Shown: positions 1-7,965 of the stretch, piece by piece
How positions within the stretch are numbered: the first letter of the stretch is position 1
Layout of the letters: each line of letters opens with the position of its first letter
NCBI GenBank assembly: GCA_938003715.1
Contig: CALKYK010000303.1
Span: 1 to 30,614 of the forward strand
Direction: 5' to 3'
Source of the DNA: an uncultured Gammaproteobacteria bacterium
GTDB lineage: Bacteria > Pseudomonadota > Gammaproteobacteria > Steroidobacterales > Woeseiaceae
DNA: 30,614 bases
Notes under the pieces: model-generated
Databases searched by the model: none
Told to the model about the DNA's origin: nothing
What the model saw: only the letters and a program-made list of their open reading frames with translations
Position numbers and translations under genes: made by a program

Positions 1-91
1 CGGACATCGGGTGTGTCTTTCGACCGAGTTAAGGGCTTTTCGAGGAAGAAAGACATACCCGGTGGTCGCAGCCCTCGTGACGAGTGGCCTG

Positions 92-126
92 TGGATTGCT
101 TCGTCGCTGCGCTCCTCGCAATGACA
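92..126. repeat. Dispersed palindromic repeat of the GATTGCTTCGTCGC type
   Basis: The segment reads TGGATTGCTTCGTCGCTGCG followed by CTCCTCGCAATGACA. From general knowledge, near-identical sequences (in the other orientation TTGCGAGGAGCGAAGCGACG) are scattered between genes in many unrelated bacterial genomes. It contains short inverted arms (GCTTCGTCGCTGCG) that could fold. No protein is likely here. Whether it is repeated elsewhere in this genome cannot be seen from the window. Confidence 0.6.
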
Positions 127-137
127 AAAGTGGGCAA

Positions 138-164
138 GTCGCTCGCTGGGGCGAGCTCCTACGG
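138..164. repeat. REP-like element, copy 1
   Basis: A 27-bp element, GTCGCTCGCTGGGGCGAGCT followed by CCTACGG. The arms GCTCGC and GCGAGC form a hairpin around TGGG. In the other orientation it reads CCGTAGGAGCTCGCCCCAGC, closely resembling REP sequences of Pseudomonas and Xanthomonas. A second copy lies 41 bp further on (start to start), with compensating changes in both arms. Confidence 0.7.
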
Positions 165-178
165 CAAAGGGAGCGACG

Positions 179-205
179 GTCGCCCGCCGGGGCGGGCGCC
201 TACGG
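179..205. repeat. REP-like element, copy 2 (overlaps a stop codon)
   Basis: A 27-bp element, GTCGCCCGCCGGGGCGGGCG followed by CCTACGG. It matches copy 1 at the same length, with paired changes in both arms (GCTCGC/GCGAGC to GCCCGC/GCGGGC), so the hairpin is conserved. The TAG stop of the epimerase-like gene (200-202, minus) lies inside it. It sits at the 3' end of the algZ-hem operon, where such hairpins often stabilise mRNA or attenuate transcription. Confidence 0.7.
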
Positions 206-1051
206 CTCGTCGGCGAGGCTCGCGACGATGCCGTCCTCGGCGTTCGCGTAGCGGGGCGAGAAGCCCAGTACGTCGCGCATCTTCGCCACGCTGACGCGGC
301 GCGATTCCTTCAGGAACGACAGGCGCGCGGCGCTGAACGTCCGTTCGGCTTCGCGACGCGTCACTTCGGGCGGTGGCTCGAGACCGGCGCAGCCCGCGAC
401 GGTCCGTGCGAACCAGGTGCTGCTGCGATGATCGCCGTCGCCGACGTTGTAGGTGCCGGGCGGAGCATCAGTCTGCAGTGACTGCGCGGCGCATGCGGCG
501 AGGTCGTCGACATGGATGCGATTGCCGGGGCCCGCGTCTTCTTCGCGAATGACCGGTACACGTTCGCGAATGCGATCGAGCCCGAGGCGGCCGGGTCCGT
601 AGATGCCGGGCACGCGCAGCAGGTACAGCGCCACGCCGTGTTCGTCGCTCCAGCGGTGCAGGCGCTCTTCCGCGGCGAGCCGTCGGTGTCCGCGTGCAGA
701 CCGCGGTGCCGGCGCGTCGTTCTCGTCGACGGCCGCGCCGCCGCGATCGCCGTAGACGCCGGTGGTGCTGAGATAAACGAAGCGCTCCGGTCGCGGCACG
801 AGCGCGGACAGAAAGCGGCAAAGCCGCTCGTCGCCGTCCGTCGCAGTGGACGGCGGCACCGTGTAGAGAAGCCGATACGGCGCGACGAGGCCGGGCAGCC
901 CGTCGCGGAGCTCGTCCAGGTCGCAGGCGATCGTGCGGACGGCGGACGGCACATCGGTCACGGAGCGACCGATCGCGACGGCAGACTCGGCCGACAGCAG
1001 TGCGAGCACGCGGCGGCCGGTGTAGCCGGGGCCGGTGACGACGTAGTGCAT
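200..1051 (-). CDS. NAD(P)-binding epimerase/dehydratase-like protein (YeeZ-type extended SDR)
   Basis: A 283-residue protein of the atypical extended short-chain dehydrogenase family, probably cytoplasmic. A Rossmann nucleotide-binding start is visible (VTGPGYTGRRVL, residues about 5-16; a G-x-G-x-x-G variant). A central YLSTTGVYGD motif matches the Ser-Tyr active-site region of NAD-dependent epimerases. LLRVPGIYGPGR and the later IHVDDLA segment are family hallmarks. The substrate is unknown; YeeZ-like proteins lack an agreed reaction. The ATG start lies 7 bp after the hemY stop, so it is the last gene of the algZ-hem operon. Its stop falls inside a REP-like repeat. A direct role in heme synthesis is not implied; the position may simply be conserved linkage. 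Confidence 0.85.
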   Translation of the reverse strand: MHYVVTGPGYTGRRVLALLSAESAVAIGRSVTDVPSAVRTIACDLDELRDGLPGLVAPYRLLYTVPPSTATDGDERLCRFLSALVPRPERFVYLSTTGVYGDRGGAAVDENDAPAPRSARGHRRLAAEERLHRWSDEHGVALYLLRVPGIYGPGRLGLDRIRERVPVIREEDAGPGNRIHVDDLAACAAQSLQTDAPPGTYNVGDGDHRSSTWFARTVAGCAGLEPPPEVTRREAERTFSAARLSFLKESRRVSVAKMRDVLGFSPRYANAEDGIVASLADEP

Positions 1052-1058
1052 CGAGCTG

Positions 1059-2264
1059 CTACGGGGCCTGATCGGCTTCGAGGTGCGGGATGGCCGGTAC
1101 CGGCGCCGGCGCCACGAGGCTCAGGCCGGCCTTGAACGCTTCCGCGGCGGCATCGCTCTCGCCGAGGCGGTTCAGCAGCCGGCCGTATTCCTGGTAGGCC
1201 TCCGGGGTGGGCCGCAAGGCGATGACCGATTCGAGATAGCTCCGGGCCTTGCCCCAGAGCTCGTTGCGCAGGCACAGCCGCGCGGCTGTGAGCAGCAGGT
1301 CGACGTCTTCGCCGTGGCTGGAAAGCCAGTGCTCGGCGCGCTTCAGCTGTTTCTGCGGATCGGGTCCCTCGCCGACGCCGTACATGCGCACTAGCGGCGT
1401 GAGCCAGCGCTTTTTCAGGCGCGCGGCGAGTTCCTTTTCGGCCAGCTCATTCGAGCCGACGCGCACCAGGTTGCCGATATAGGATTCCAGCATCGCCGGG
1501 TCGTCCCTGAGTTTTTTCGGTACGTCTTTCCAGATCGTGGCGACGGCGACGCCGTCGGCGGCGGACTCGAACTTCTCCTGGTATACGCGCAGCGTCCACA
1601 GGTTCAGCGTCGACTCGTCGACGCGGCCGTGTTTCCCGAGCTTCGGCAGCAGCGCGCCCAGGTTCTCCCAGTCTTCCAGCTTGTAATAGAGCCGGCCGAG
1701 CAGGCGCAGCGCATGGCTGTGGTTCGGCGCGGCGTCGGTGATGCGGCGCAGCGTCGCAAGGGCCGGCTCGTACTGTTTCTGGTCGAGCTGCAGTTCGGCC
1801 TGGGTCAGCAGGACGGCGTTGGCCGCGCCCGGCATTTTTTCGTAGGCCTGTTTGAGCCAGCCGTCGCGACGCTCGTCCTGGCCCAGCAGGTGGGCGGCGC
1901 GCGCGGCCTGCAGGTAGTTAAGGAGCGGCGCCTCGCTGACGCCGGCAGCGCGCGCGAGCAGGCGCTCGCCTTTTGCGAAATTGCCTTCCGCCACCTCGAT
2001 GACGCCGCGCGTCAGCCGCTCGCCGGCGCGGCCGGAACGGTAACGTGCCGCCGCTTCGCCGAGCTTGCGCGGTGCCCGGTACAGTTTGACCGCGAGCCAG
2101 ACCAGGAAAAACAGCAGCAGGATCATTGCCAGCAGGACCGGCACCGACATCTCGATGACGTAGCTGCGGAAATTGATGACGACGTAGCCTGGATCCTGCA
2201 GCAGGAAATTGGCGCCGATGGCGCTCAGGATCAGCAGCCCGATGACCAGCAGGCCGAACTTCAT
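1059..2264 (-). CDS. hemY: HemY, heme biosynthesis-associated TPR membrane protein
   Basis: A 401-residue inner-membrane protein of the proteobacterial HemY family, which differs from the protoporphyrinogen oxidase also called HemY. Two hydrophobic helices are visible (about residues 3-20 and 40-60), separated by the family-typical QDPGYVVINF segment. A long helical region with TPR-like repeats follows, for example ALRLLGRLYYKLEDWENL. It is thought to act late in heme synthesis or in assembling the pathway enzymes at the membrane; the biochemical role is not settled. Its ATG overlaps the hemX stop by 4 bp (ATGA), which indicates translational coupling. Length and operon position are normal for the family. 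Confidence 0.93.
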   Translation of the reverse strand: MKFGLLVIGLLILSAIGANFLLQDPGYVVINFRSYVIEMSVPVLLAMILLLFFLVWLAVKLYRAPRKLGEAAARYRSGRAGERLTRGVIEVAEGNFAKGERLLARAAGVSEAPLLNYLQAARAAHLLGQDERRDGWLKQAYEKMPGAANAVLLTQAELQLDQKQYEPALATLRRITDAAPNHSHALRLLGRLYYKLEDWENLGALLPKLGKHGRVDESTLNLWTLRVYQEKFESAADGVAVATIWKDVPKKLRDDPAMLESYIGNLVRVGSNELAEKELAARLKKRWLTPLVRMYGVGEGPDPQKQLKRAEHWLSSHGEDVDLLLTAARLCLRNELWGKARSYLESVIALRPTPEAYQEYGRLLNRLGESDAAAEAFKAGLSLVAPAPVPAIPHLEADQAP

Positions 2265-3619
2265 TGCGGTGTCTCGGTATCCACCGGCTGCTCGCCATCG
2301 TCAGCCGGCGCGTCGGCTTCCGCATCCGGCGCAGCATCGTCCGTTTCGTTTGCCTGCGGTTCCGGTTGCGGCTCCTGCGGCGGCGGCGGAGGTACTGGCC
2401 GCTCGTTCCGCTGCGCTTCCGCCAGCGCGTTGTACTGGCGAAGCAGCCTGAGCGACCGGGAAATATCGGGTATCTCGATCGACAGCACGCTGCCTCGTAT
2501 CTCCTCGATCGATTCAAGCGCGCTCGACACCGCGTTACTGTCGGTGTCGTAGTAGGCGCGCAGCCAGTGGGCCGCCTCGTCGAGACTCTGCTCGAAGATC
2601 GTCTGCTCGCCGCGCAGCAGTGCGAGCCGGGCCGCCTGCAGTTTCAGCGCGAGATTCGCGCGCAGGAAGTACTGCGCCTCGGGAGCGATCAGGGGCTCCA
2701 CGTTTTCGTCGGTCCGGCGCACCGAAACGACGCCGCTCACGGCGTTGCGCAGGGTGGCCATGGCGCGGTCCATGCCGCTCAGGTCCGGATCCACGGTCTC
2801 CCGGCCGTTGGCCTGCGCCACGACCTCACGTTCCAGCGGCAACGCGTCGACGACGTCGGCCAGGCTGGCCAGCGTCAGCGAGATGCCGGCGATGTCCGGC
2901 GCGGCAATCACGTCCAGCGCGCGCAGCTCGCCGGACAGTGCGCGACGGACATCCGTCAGCCTCGGATCGCCGAGCTGCTGGATCCGCTCGTCGGCCAGCG
3001 TCAGCGCAAGCCTCGCGAGTTCCGGGTTGCGCGCGAGCTGCAGCTGCGCGTTGGCGATCTGCATGTAGTACTCGGCCTCGGCGAGCAGCCAGGCGTCGCG
3101 CGCGCCCGCTGAAATGCCCTGCAGCGACGACACCGCCGCTTCCAGTGCCGACAGCCGTCCCTGCAGCGCCTCGATTTCCTGTAAGCGGTTGTCGAGATCG
3201 CGTTCGAGGTTCTCGATGTCGCCTCCGGCCGAGCGACCGAGGTCCGCCTGCTCGGACAGCTGGCGGGACAGCGTATCGACGCTGCTGAGTGTCGCGCGCA
3301 GTTCCGCCCGGACGTCCGCCAGTGCGGCATCGGTTTCCGTGGTTGCATCGCTGTCGCCCTGCGAGCGCCAGAGGTCGAAGCCGGCCAGCCCGAGCGCGCC
3401 GACGGCGGCGATGAGTGCCAGCCAAGCGATGCCGCCACCAGTTTTCCGAGCCGGGGCGGCGGCCGTCAGCGGCGCCGGTTCGGACGGGTATTCGTCGAGG
3501 GCATCTTCGACGTCGTCGTCCGCGACGAGTTCGTCTTCGTCGACGACGTCGTCGGACGCTTCGTCAATATCGTCGCTCGCGACGTCCTCTGCGTCGTCGC
3601 CGGGTTTTTCAGTGGCCAT
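2261..3619 (-). CDS. hemX: HemX, uroporphyrinogen-III C-methyltransferase-like membrane protein
   Basis: A 452-residue HemX-family protein. The first 55 residues are strongly acidic (runs of Asp/Glu). A single membrane helix follows (about 62-82, AWLALIAAVGALGLAGF), then a predicted coiled coil (about 95-165) and the conserved HemX body with WLLAEAEYYMQIANAQLQ. The C-terminus is Pro/Gln/Glu-rich. HemX proteins were named for similarity to methyltransferases, but this one lacks an obvious SAM-binding fold, so a scaffold role beside HemY is more likely. The start is ATG, sharing one base with the hemD stop (TGATG). It overlaps hemY by 4 bp. Confidence 0.92.
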   Translation of the reverse strand: MATEKPGDDAEDVASDDIDEASDDVVDEDELVADDDVEDALDEYPSEPAPLTAAAPARKTGGGIAWLALIAAVGALGLAGFDLWRSQGDSDATTETDAALADVRAELRATLSSVDTLSRQLSEQADLGRSAGGDIENLERDLDNRLQEIEALQGRLSALEAAVSSLQGISAGARDAWLLAEAEYYMQIANAQLQLARNPELARLALTLADERIQQLGDPRLTDVRRALSGELRALDVIAAPDIAGISLTLASLADVVDALPLEREVVAQANGRETVDPDLSGMDRAMATLRNAVSGVVSVRRTDENVEPLIAPEAQYFLRANLALKLQAARLALLRGEQTIFEQSLDEAAHWLRAYYDTDSNAVSSALESIEEIRGSVLSIEIPDISRSLRLLRQYNALAEAQRNERPVPPPPPQEPQPEPQANETDDAAPDAEADAPADDGEQPVDTETPQ

Positions 3620-4395
3620 CAGCTGGTTCCGGAATGCCGTAGTGCGATCAGTGCCCCGAGCATGTCGTCCGCGCCGGGTCCGGTGGCGGCGAACGCCCGA
3701 ATGCCGGGCAGCAAGCGTTCAGCCGTTTGTATCACACGAGAGCCGGGCGCCACCAGAGGGCGATTTTTTAGGTGTTCGACGGTATCCGCATCGAGCAACG
3801 AAACCAGGTTTTCGAGGCTTGCAACGCTCATCACGGTGATGCAGTCGACGCTGTCGTGTCGCAGCAGGTCGTTCAACGCCTCCCGGCCGGCCTCGCCGGG
3901 GTCCGCGCGCGCCCGGCGATAGGTTTCGAGGTAGTGCACGCTGGCGCCGCGCGCTTCGAGCGTTTCGCCGAGCGTGGCGCGGCCCCCGTCGCCGCGGACG
4001 ATGACGACCGACTTGCCGGCGACGTCGGCCAGGTCGCGGTGCGCCAGCAGTGCTTCGCTGTCGAATCCGCCGTCCGGCACGACATGAGGCGACACACCCG
4101 CGGCGGAGAGTGCCGTGGCCGTCGAAGGACCGATGGCGGCAATCGTCGTGCGGCTTGCGTCGAACAGCGATGCGCCGTAGCGGACCGCATTGCGGCTGAC
4201 GAAGATCGCAATGTCCGGATCGGGCAGCGCGGTCAGGTCTTTCCCGATGTCGCCTGCATCGCGCGCGACGATTTCGATCACCGGGAAGCGCACGGCCTTG
4301 CCGCCCGCACCCTCGATCGCGGCGGCCAGTTCGGCGGCCGTTGCGAGCGGCCGCGTAACGAGCACGCGCCAGCCGTCGAGCGGACCGCCGTTCAC
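3619..4395 (-). CDS. hemD: Uroporphyrinogen-III synthase (HemD)
   Basis: A 258-residue cytoplasmic enzyme that cyclises and inverts ring D of hydroxymethylbilane to give uroporphyrinogen III. The N-terminus WRVLVTRPLATAAELAAAIE followed by FPVIEI is the family signature. A central FVSRNAVRYG and the later ALLRHDSVDCITVMS-like region match the two-lobed HemD fold. The reading frame stays open upstream to 4716, but GTG at 4395 is the likely start: it overlaps the hemC stop as GTGA (4 bp) and gives the family length. A longer protein would run through hemC. It is co-transcribed with hemC, its direct pathway predecessor. Confidence 0.93.
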   Translation of the reverse strand: MNGGPLDGWRVLVTRPLATAAELAAAIEGAGGKAVRFPVIEIVARDAGDIGKDLTALPDPDIAIFVSRNAVRYGASLFDASRTTIAAIGPSTATALSAAGVSPHVVPDGGFDSEALLAHRDLADVAGKSVVIVRGDGGRATLGETLEARGASVHYLETYRRARADPGEAGREALNDLLRHDSVDCITVMSVASLENLVSLLDADTVEHLKNRPLVAPGSRVIQTAERLLPGIRAFAATGPGADDMLGALIALRHSGTS

Positions 4396-5318
4396 GTCGC
4401 TTCCGCGTGCAGCAAATCCGCGGCGCCCTGCTCCAGCAACTGCCGCGCCGCCCGTTCGCCGAGCGCCGCGGCGGCTTCGGTATCCGTCGCCGGGCCGTCG
4501 GCCTGCGCCCGCAGCACGCGGCTGCCGTCCGCCGCCGCTGCGAGCGTGGCGATCGTCAGCCGGCTGCCGTCGAGCGTGGCGTAGCTTGCAAGCGGTGACT
4601 GACAGCTCGCATCGAGGGTTGCCGCGACCGCCCGCTCGGCCGCCGTCGTCAGCACGCTCGACGGGTCGTTCAGTCCCGACAGCAATGCCACAAGCGACTC
4701 GTGCGCCGACAGGCATTCGATGCCGACCACGCCCTGCGCCGCCGCGGGCAGCATCTGTCCCGGTTCGAAAGCCTGCGAGATTCTCGAGGCCAGCCCGAGC
4801 CTTGCGAGGCCGGCGGCCGCGAGCACGATTGCGTCGTACTTGCCCGCGTCGAGCTTGTCGAGGCGCGTGTTGACGTTGCCGCGCAGCGGTTCGATGCAGA
4901 GATCCGGGCGCATCGCCAGGAGCTGCGCCTGTCGCCGCAGGCTGGAGCTGCCGATCGTCGCGCCTTCGGCCAGCCCGTCGATACCGGCGCCGTCACGCGA
5001 CACCAGCGCATCGGCGGGGTTCTCGCGTTCGAGCACGGCCGCGATAAGGAAGCCGTCAGGCATGACGGCCGGTACGTCTTTCATCGAATGCACGGCGATG
5101 TCGGCGTCGCCGTTTTGCATGGCGACTTCGAGTTCCTTGATGAACAATCCCTTGCCGCCGATCTTCTGCAGGCTCTTGTCCAGCACCTCGTCGCCGCGCG
5201 TCGACAGCGGCACGAGCGTGACGTCATCGACCGTGTCCAGCGCCCCGAGCTTCGCGGCAACGTGACGCGCCTGCCACAGGGCCAGCGCCGACTTGCGGGT
5301 CGCAATCCGGATGCGCAC
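4392..5318 (-). CDS. hemC: Porphobilinogen deaminase / hydroxymethylbilane synthase (HemC)
   Basis: A 308-residue enzyme that joins four porphobilinogen units into hydroxymethylbilane. The N-terminal IATRKSALALWQA, KGLFIKELE, HSMKDVP and GSSSLRRQAQ motifs are all present. The dipyrromethane-cofactor cysteine is Cys239 in DASCQSPLA. The GTG start at 5318 has an AAGGAAGG-like ribosome-binding site about 8-10 bp upstream and lies 4 bp after the algR stop. Length and all visible key residues are normal. This is the first heme gene of the operon and is placed directly behind algR, as in Pseudomonas. Confidence 0.96.
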   Translation of the reverse strand: MRIRIATRKSALALWQARHVAAKLGALDTVDDVTLVPLSTRGDEVLDKSLQKIGGKGLFIKELEVAMQNGDADIAVHSMKDVPAVMPDGFLIAAVLERENPADALVSRDGAGIDGLAEGATIGSSSLRRQAQLLAMRPDLCIEPLRGNVNTRLDKLDAGKYDAIVLAAAGLARLGLASRISQAFEPGQMLPAAAQGVVGIECLSAHESLVALLSGLNDPSSVLTTAAERAVAATLDASCQSPLASYATLDGSRLTIATLAAAADGSRVLRAQADGPATDTEAAAALGERAARQLLEQGAADLLHAEAT

Positions 5319-5322
5319 CGTT

Positions 5323-6063
5323 TCAGCCTTCCTTCAGTCGCCGCCGTACGTCGGCAACGTGGCGGCGGCTCACGTAGAGATCATCGTCCAGGTCGACGCC
5401 GCGTAGCACCACGCAGGTACGCCCGTCCTCGACCTTCTTCAGCGAATCGATCGACTTCAGCGCAACCAGCGCTCCGCGGTGGATGCGGATGAAGCCGTCT
5501 GTGAATTCGTCCTCCAGCGACTTCAGCGAGTCGTCGATCAGGTCGCGGCCTCCCGCGTGTATCACGCTGACGTATTTCTGGTCTGCGATGAAGCAGGCGA
5601 CGTCAGTGACCGGAATCAGCTTCAGCTCGCCGTGCAGGCGAGCGCAGACGTGCTGGCGCTTCGCGTCGCCGCCGGAGGCTTCCGCAACGGCACCGAGTTC
5701 CGCGACGCCGAGCCGCGCCGCCTGCCTCAGCGCCTGCTGCAGGCGTTCCCTGCGGACCGGTTTCAGCACGTAGCCGATCGCGTTCGCTTCGAAGGCCTCG
5801 ATCGCGTACTCGTCGTAGGCGGTCGTGAAGACGACAGCCGGAGGCGATTCGAAAGCGTTCAGGTGATGCGCAGTCTCGATGCCGTTCAGACCGGGCATGC
5901 GAATGTCGAGCAGCACGACGTCAGGCTTCAGTTCGCCGGCCTTTTGCAGCGCGTCTCGCCCGTTTCCGGCCTCGCCGACGACCCTGTGCTCGCCGCCGTC
6001 CTCGAGCAGCTGTCGCAGCCTGTCGCGGGCCGGCGCCTCGTCGTCGACGATCAGTACGTTCAC
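5323..6063 (-). CDS. algR: AlgR-type LytTR response regulator
   Basis: A 246-residue DNA-binding response regulator. The receiver domain (about 1-120) has the acidic pair Asp7/Asp8, the phosphoacceptor Asp53 in LLDIRMPG, Thr in VVFTTAYDEYA and Lys in VLKPVRRE. A LytTR DNA-binding domain follows (about 140-240), with LIPVTDVACFIADQKYVSV and FIRIHRGALVALKSI. The GTG start at 6063 overlaps the algZ stop as GTGA. In Pseudomonas, AlgR controls alginate, type IV pili and virulence genes; the regulon here cannot be read from the window. The fixed linkage to hemCD is seen in many gammaproteobacteria, but no AlgR site was identified here. Confidence 0.93.
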   Translation of the reverse strand: MNVLIVDDEAPARDRLRQLLEDGGEHRVVGEAGNGRDALQKAGELKPDVVLLDIRMPGLNGIETAHHLNAFESPPAVVFTTAYDEYAIEAFEANAIGYVLKPVRRERLQQALRQAARLGVAELGAVAEASGGDAKRQHVCARLHGELKLIPVTDVACFIADQKYVSVIHAGGRDLIDDSLKSLEDEFTDGFIRIHRGALVALKSIDSLKKVEDGRTCVVLRGVDLDDDLYVSRRHVADVRRRLKEG

Positions 6064-7118
6064 GCCCGACCTTCGTCGTACGGAAACACGAGACGCACGG
6101 TGTATTCGCCCTGGCCCTCGCTGACCTCCACCGAGGCGCGGTTGCCATAGGCCAGGTCGAATCGCTGGCGAATGTTCTCGAACGCCATCCGGTTGCCGCC
6201 TTCCTTGCCGCCCTGTTCGGGCGCGACCGGGTTGCGGATCTCGATCTCCAGGTCGCCGTTCGTGCGCTTGCCGGAGATGCGCACCTCGCCGCCCTCGGGC
6301 AGCAGTTCGATGCCGTGGTAAATCGCGTTTTCCAAAAGCGGCTGTATCGTCAGGCTCGGAATCCTGGCGCGCATAGGCAGCCCGCCGACGTCCCAGCGCA
6401 CCCTGAGCCGGTCGCCCAGGCGCAGCTTTTCGATCCGCTGGTAGATCGCCGCGACCTCGAGCTCGTCCCTGAGCGGCGTGCGATCCTTTTGCGTGCCGAG
6501 ATTCGCCCGCAGCAGGTCGGCGAGGTCCTCGACGGCCTCCTCGGCCTTCTGCGGGTCGCTGCGCGTCAGCGACGCGATCGTGTTCATGCTGTTGAACAGG
6601 AAGTGCGGGCGTATCAGCGCCTGCAGCGCGCTGATGCGGGACTGTGCCTCGAGCACGATGCTGCGGCGCCATTCACTGGAAACGTACAGGTAGCGCATTG
6701 CGAGCGCGATGACGATGGTGCTGATTGCGAAGGTGCGCAAAAGGAATCGGCCGTGCGTGTCGTCGATGATCACCGCTTCGCCGAAGATGCCGGTCAGTAT
6801 CCAGGTCAACTCCGCCAGTGCCAGGCACATGATCTCCAACACGACGAAGCAGATGACGAACGCCTGGGTGTTGCCCTGGCGCTCCGCCCACGGACGGATG
6901 CGGCACAGGACCGCCGCGCCGAGCAGCGCAAGCCACAGCACGAACATCGACATCTTGGAAAGTTCTGTCAGAAAGGTGCCGGGGACGTAGGACGCCAGCG
7001 TGAGCACGATCGCGACGAGCTCCGCCACCAGCAGGATGACGAGGATGGTGCCGGGGGCGCAGAAGTCGGGCAGGAATGCTTGCGATTGGCGGATGTCGGC
7101 TTCGGGTGCTCCGGCCAA
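6060..7118 (-). CDS. algZ: AlgZ/FimS-type LytS-family sensor histidine kinase
   Basis: A 352-residue membrane kinase, cognate partner of the AlgR-like protein. Four hydrophobic segments occupy roughly residues 24-145. The LytS-type phosphorylation motif is ALIRPHFLFNSMNTIASL, with His172, followed by an ATPase region with SLTIQPLLENAIYHGIE and a Gly-poor C-terminus. The sequence just after the start (FLPDFC) matches AlgZ N-termini. The start appears to be TTG at 7118 with GGGGA about 7 bp upstream; no ATG occurs in frame until residue 57, which would delete the first membrane helix. It is the first gene of the seven-gene operon. Confidence 0.9.
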   Translation of the reverse strand: MAGAPEADIRQSQAFLPDFCAPGTILVILLVAELVAIVLTLASYVPGTFLTELSKMSMFVLWLALLGAAVLCRIRPWAERQGNTQAFVICFVVLEIMCLALAELTWILTGIFGEAVIIDDTHGRFLLRTFAISTIVIALAMRYLYVSSEWRRSIVLEAQSRISALQALIRPHFLFNSMNTIASLTRSDPQKAEEAVEDLADLLRANLGTQKDRTPLRDELEVAAIYQRIEKLRLGDRLRVRWDVGGLPMRARIPSLTIQPLLENAIYHGIELLPEGGEVRISGKRTNGDLEIEIRNPVAPEQGGKEGGNRMAFENIRQRFDLAYGNRASVEVSEGQGEYTVRLVFPYDEGRA

Positions 7119-7169
7119 AAGGGGTCCCCTGATCGGCAGAAGCCGGCATTGTAACGCGACGGCAGAACG

Positions 7170-7200
7170 AAAAAGGGGCCGGGCCCTGCGGCCCGACCCC
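7170..7200 (-). terminator. Rho-independent terminator after the DUF4124 gene
   Basis: Read on the minus strand, an 11-bp stem (7190-7200 with 7175-7185, one G-T pair) and a 4-base loop are followed by five T (7170-7174). It lies 22 bp past the stop of the 7223-7681 gene and upstream of algZ, so it separates that gene from the alg-hem operon. Confidence 0.88.
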
Positions 7201-7222
7201 TCCGCTATGCTTCAGATTCGGC

Positions 7223-7681
7223 TCAGGAGTTGCAGTACTCGGCAACCCGGTTTTCGACGCGTTCCCGTGCCGCCTGGGTTTCGGCTTCGTCGAGATACAC
7301 GCGTTCGCCGTTCTCGTCTTCGCGGTACAGGCGACGCGAGGTAACAAACTTCTGCAACCGATCTTTGTAAGTGCTGCACTTCTGCTCGCGCTCGCGTGCT
7401 TCCGCCATGAGCTGTTCCGGAGACGGCTCGGCCGCTGCGGCGGCCATCGCTTCCTCGGCGGCGCGCGCCCGTGCATCCGCGCGTGCCTGGGCCTGGGCCT
7501 GGACACGGGCGTTGTCGGTGGGTCGTGAAACGATAGCGACGCGCTCGGCCTGTACGACCGGCTTGTCGCCATAGTGGACATTGCCGTCCTCGTCGATCCA
7601 CTTGTAGATTTCGCTCGCGCTCGCGAGGCTGCCGGCCGTTAACACGGCGACGGCGGCGCGTCGTGTGCTTTCTAATACCAT
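7223..7681 (-). CDS. Exported DUF4124-domain protein
   Basis: A 152-residue protein with an N-terminal signal sequence (about 1-22, ending in LASASE) followed directly by a DUF4124 motif (IYKWIDEDGNVHYGDKP, residues 25-41). The rest is Ala/Arg/Glu-rich and helical, ending with a conserved-looking YCNS. DUF4124 proteins are common small periplasmic proteins of gammaproteobacteria without a known reaction. Two cysteines remain in the mature part (KCSTYKDRL and the C-terminal YCNS) and could form a disulfide. It is a single-gene unit: terminators lie on both sides (7170-7200 and 7833-7852). Confidence 0.85.
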   Translation of the reverse strand: MVLESTRRAAVAVLTAGSLASASEIYKWIDEDGNVHYGDKPVVQAERVAIVSRPTDNARVQAQAQARADARARAAEEAMAAAAAEPSPEQLMAEAREREQKCSTYKDRLQKFVTSRRLYREDENGERVYLDEAETQAARERVENRVAEYCNS

Positions 7682-7832
7682 CGTCCCGGCCCTTCCATTT
7701 CTAATCCCGCCTCTTTCCGCCCCCCGCCCTTCTCACGCACCGCCGCCAAGGTGTTGCTGCGATTACAGCCCGCGGCTGGCACCGAGTTGTGAACTCCATC
7801 ACACGCATTCCGGTGCTGCAATGCCGAAAAAA

Positions 7833-7852
7833 GGCGGGCCCTAGGGCCCGCC
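7833..7852 (-). terminator. Rho-independent terminator of the glnK-amtB operon
   Basis: A perfect 9-bp stem, GGCGGGCCC-TA-GGGCCCGCC, is followed on the minus strand by six T (7827-7832). It lies about 113 bp past the amtB stop, with no gene between. The remaining 7682-7826 should hold the promoter of the DUF4124 gene; no clear -35/-10 pair was recognised there. Confidence 0.88.
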
Positions 7853-7965
7853 CAGGGGGGACCGCGCCAAACCACTATGCCCGCTGGGTTTTTTGCGGCC
7901 AGACCGTCGCGACCGGAGGCATTGAAAGGGGGGGTGCCCCGCGGCAGCGACTGGTCATAATCCGG

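Noticed and set aside
13..294. A 93-codon plus-strand ORF at the window start
   Set aside because: It runs through the dispersed repeat and both REP elements into the antisense of the epimerase-like gene; the product is low-complexity Arg/Pro and resembles no protein.
4396..4716. Upstream extension of the hemD reading frame
   Set aside because: It lies wholly within hemC in another frame and has no similarity to HemD; GTG at 4395 gives the family length.
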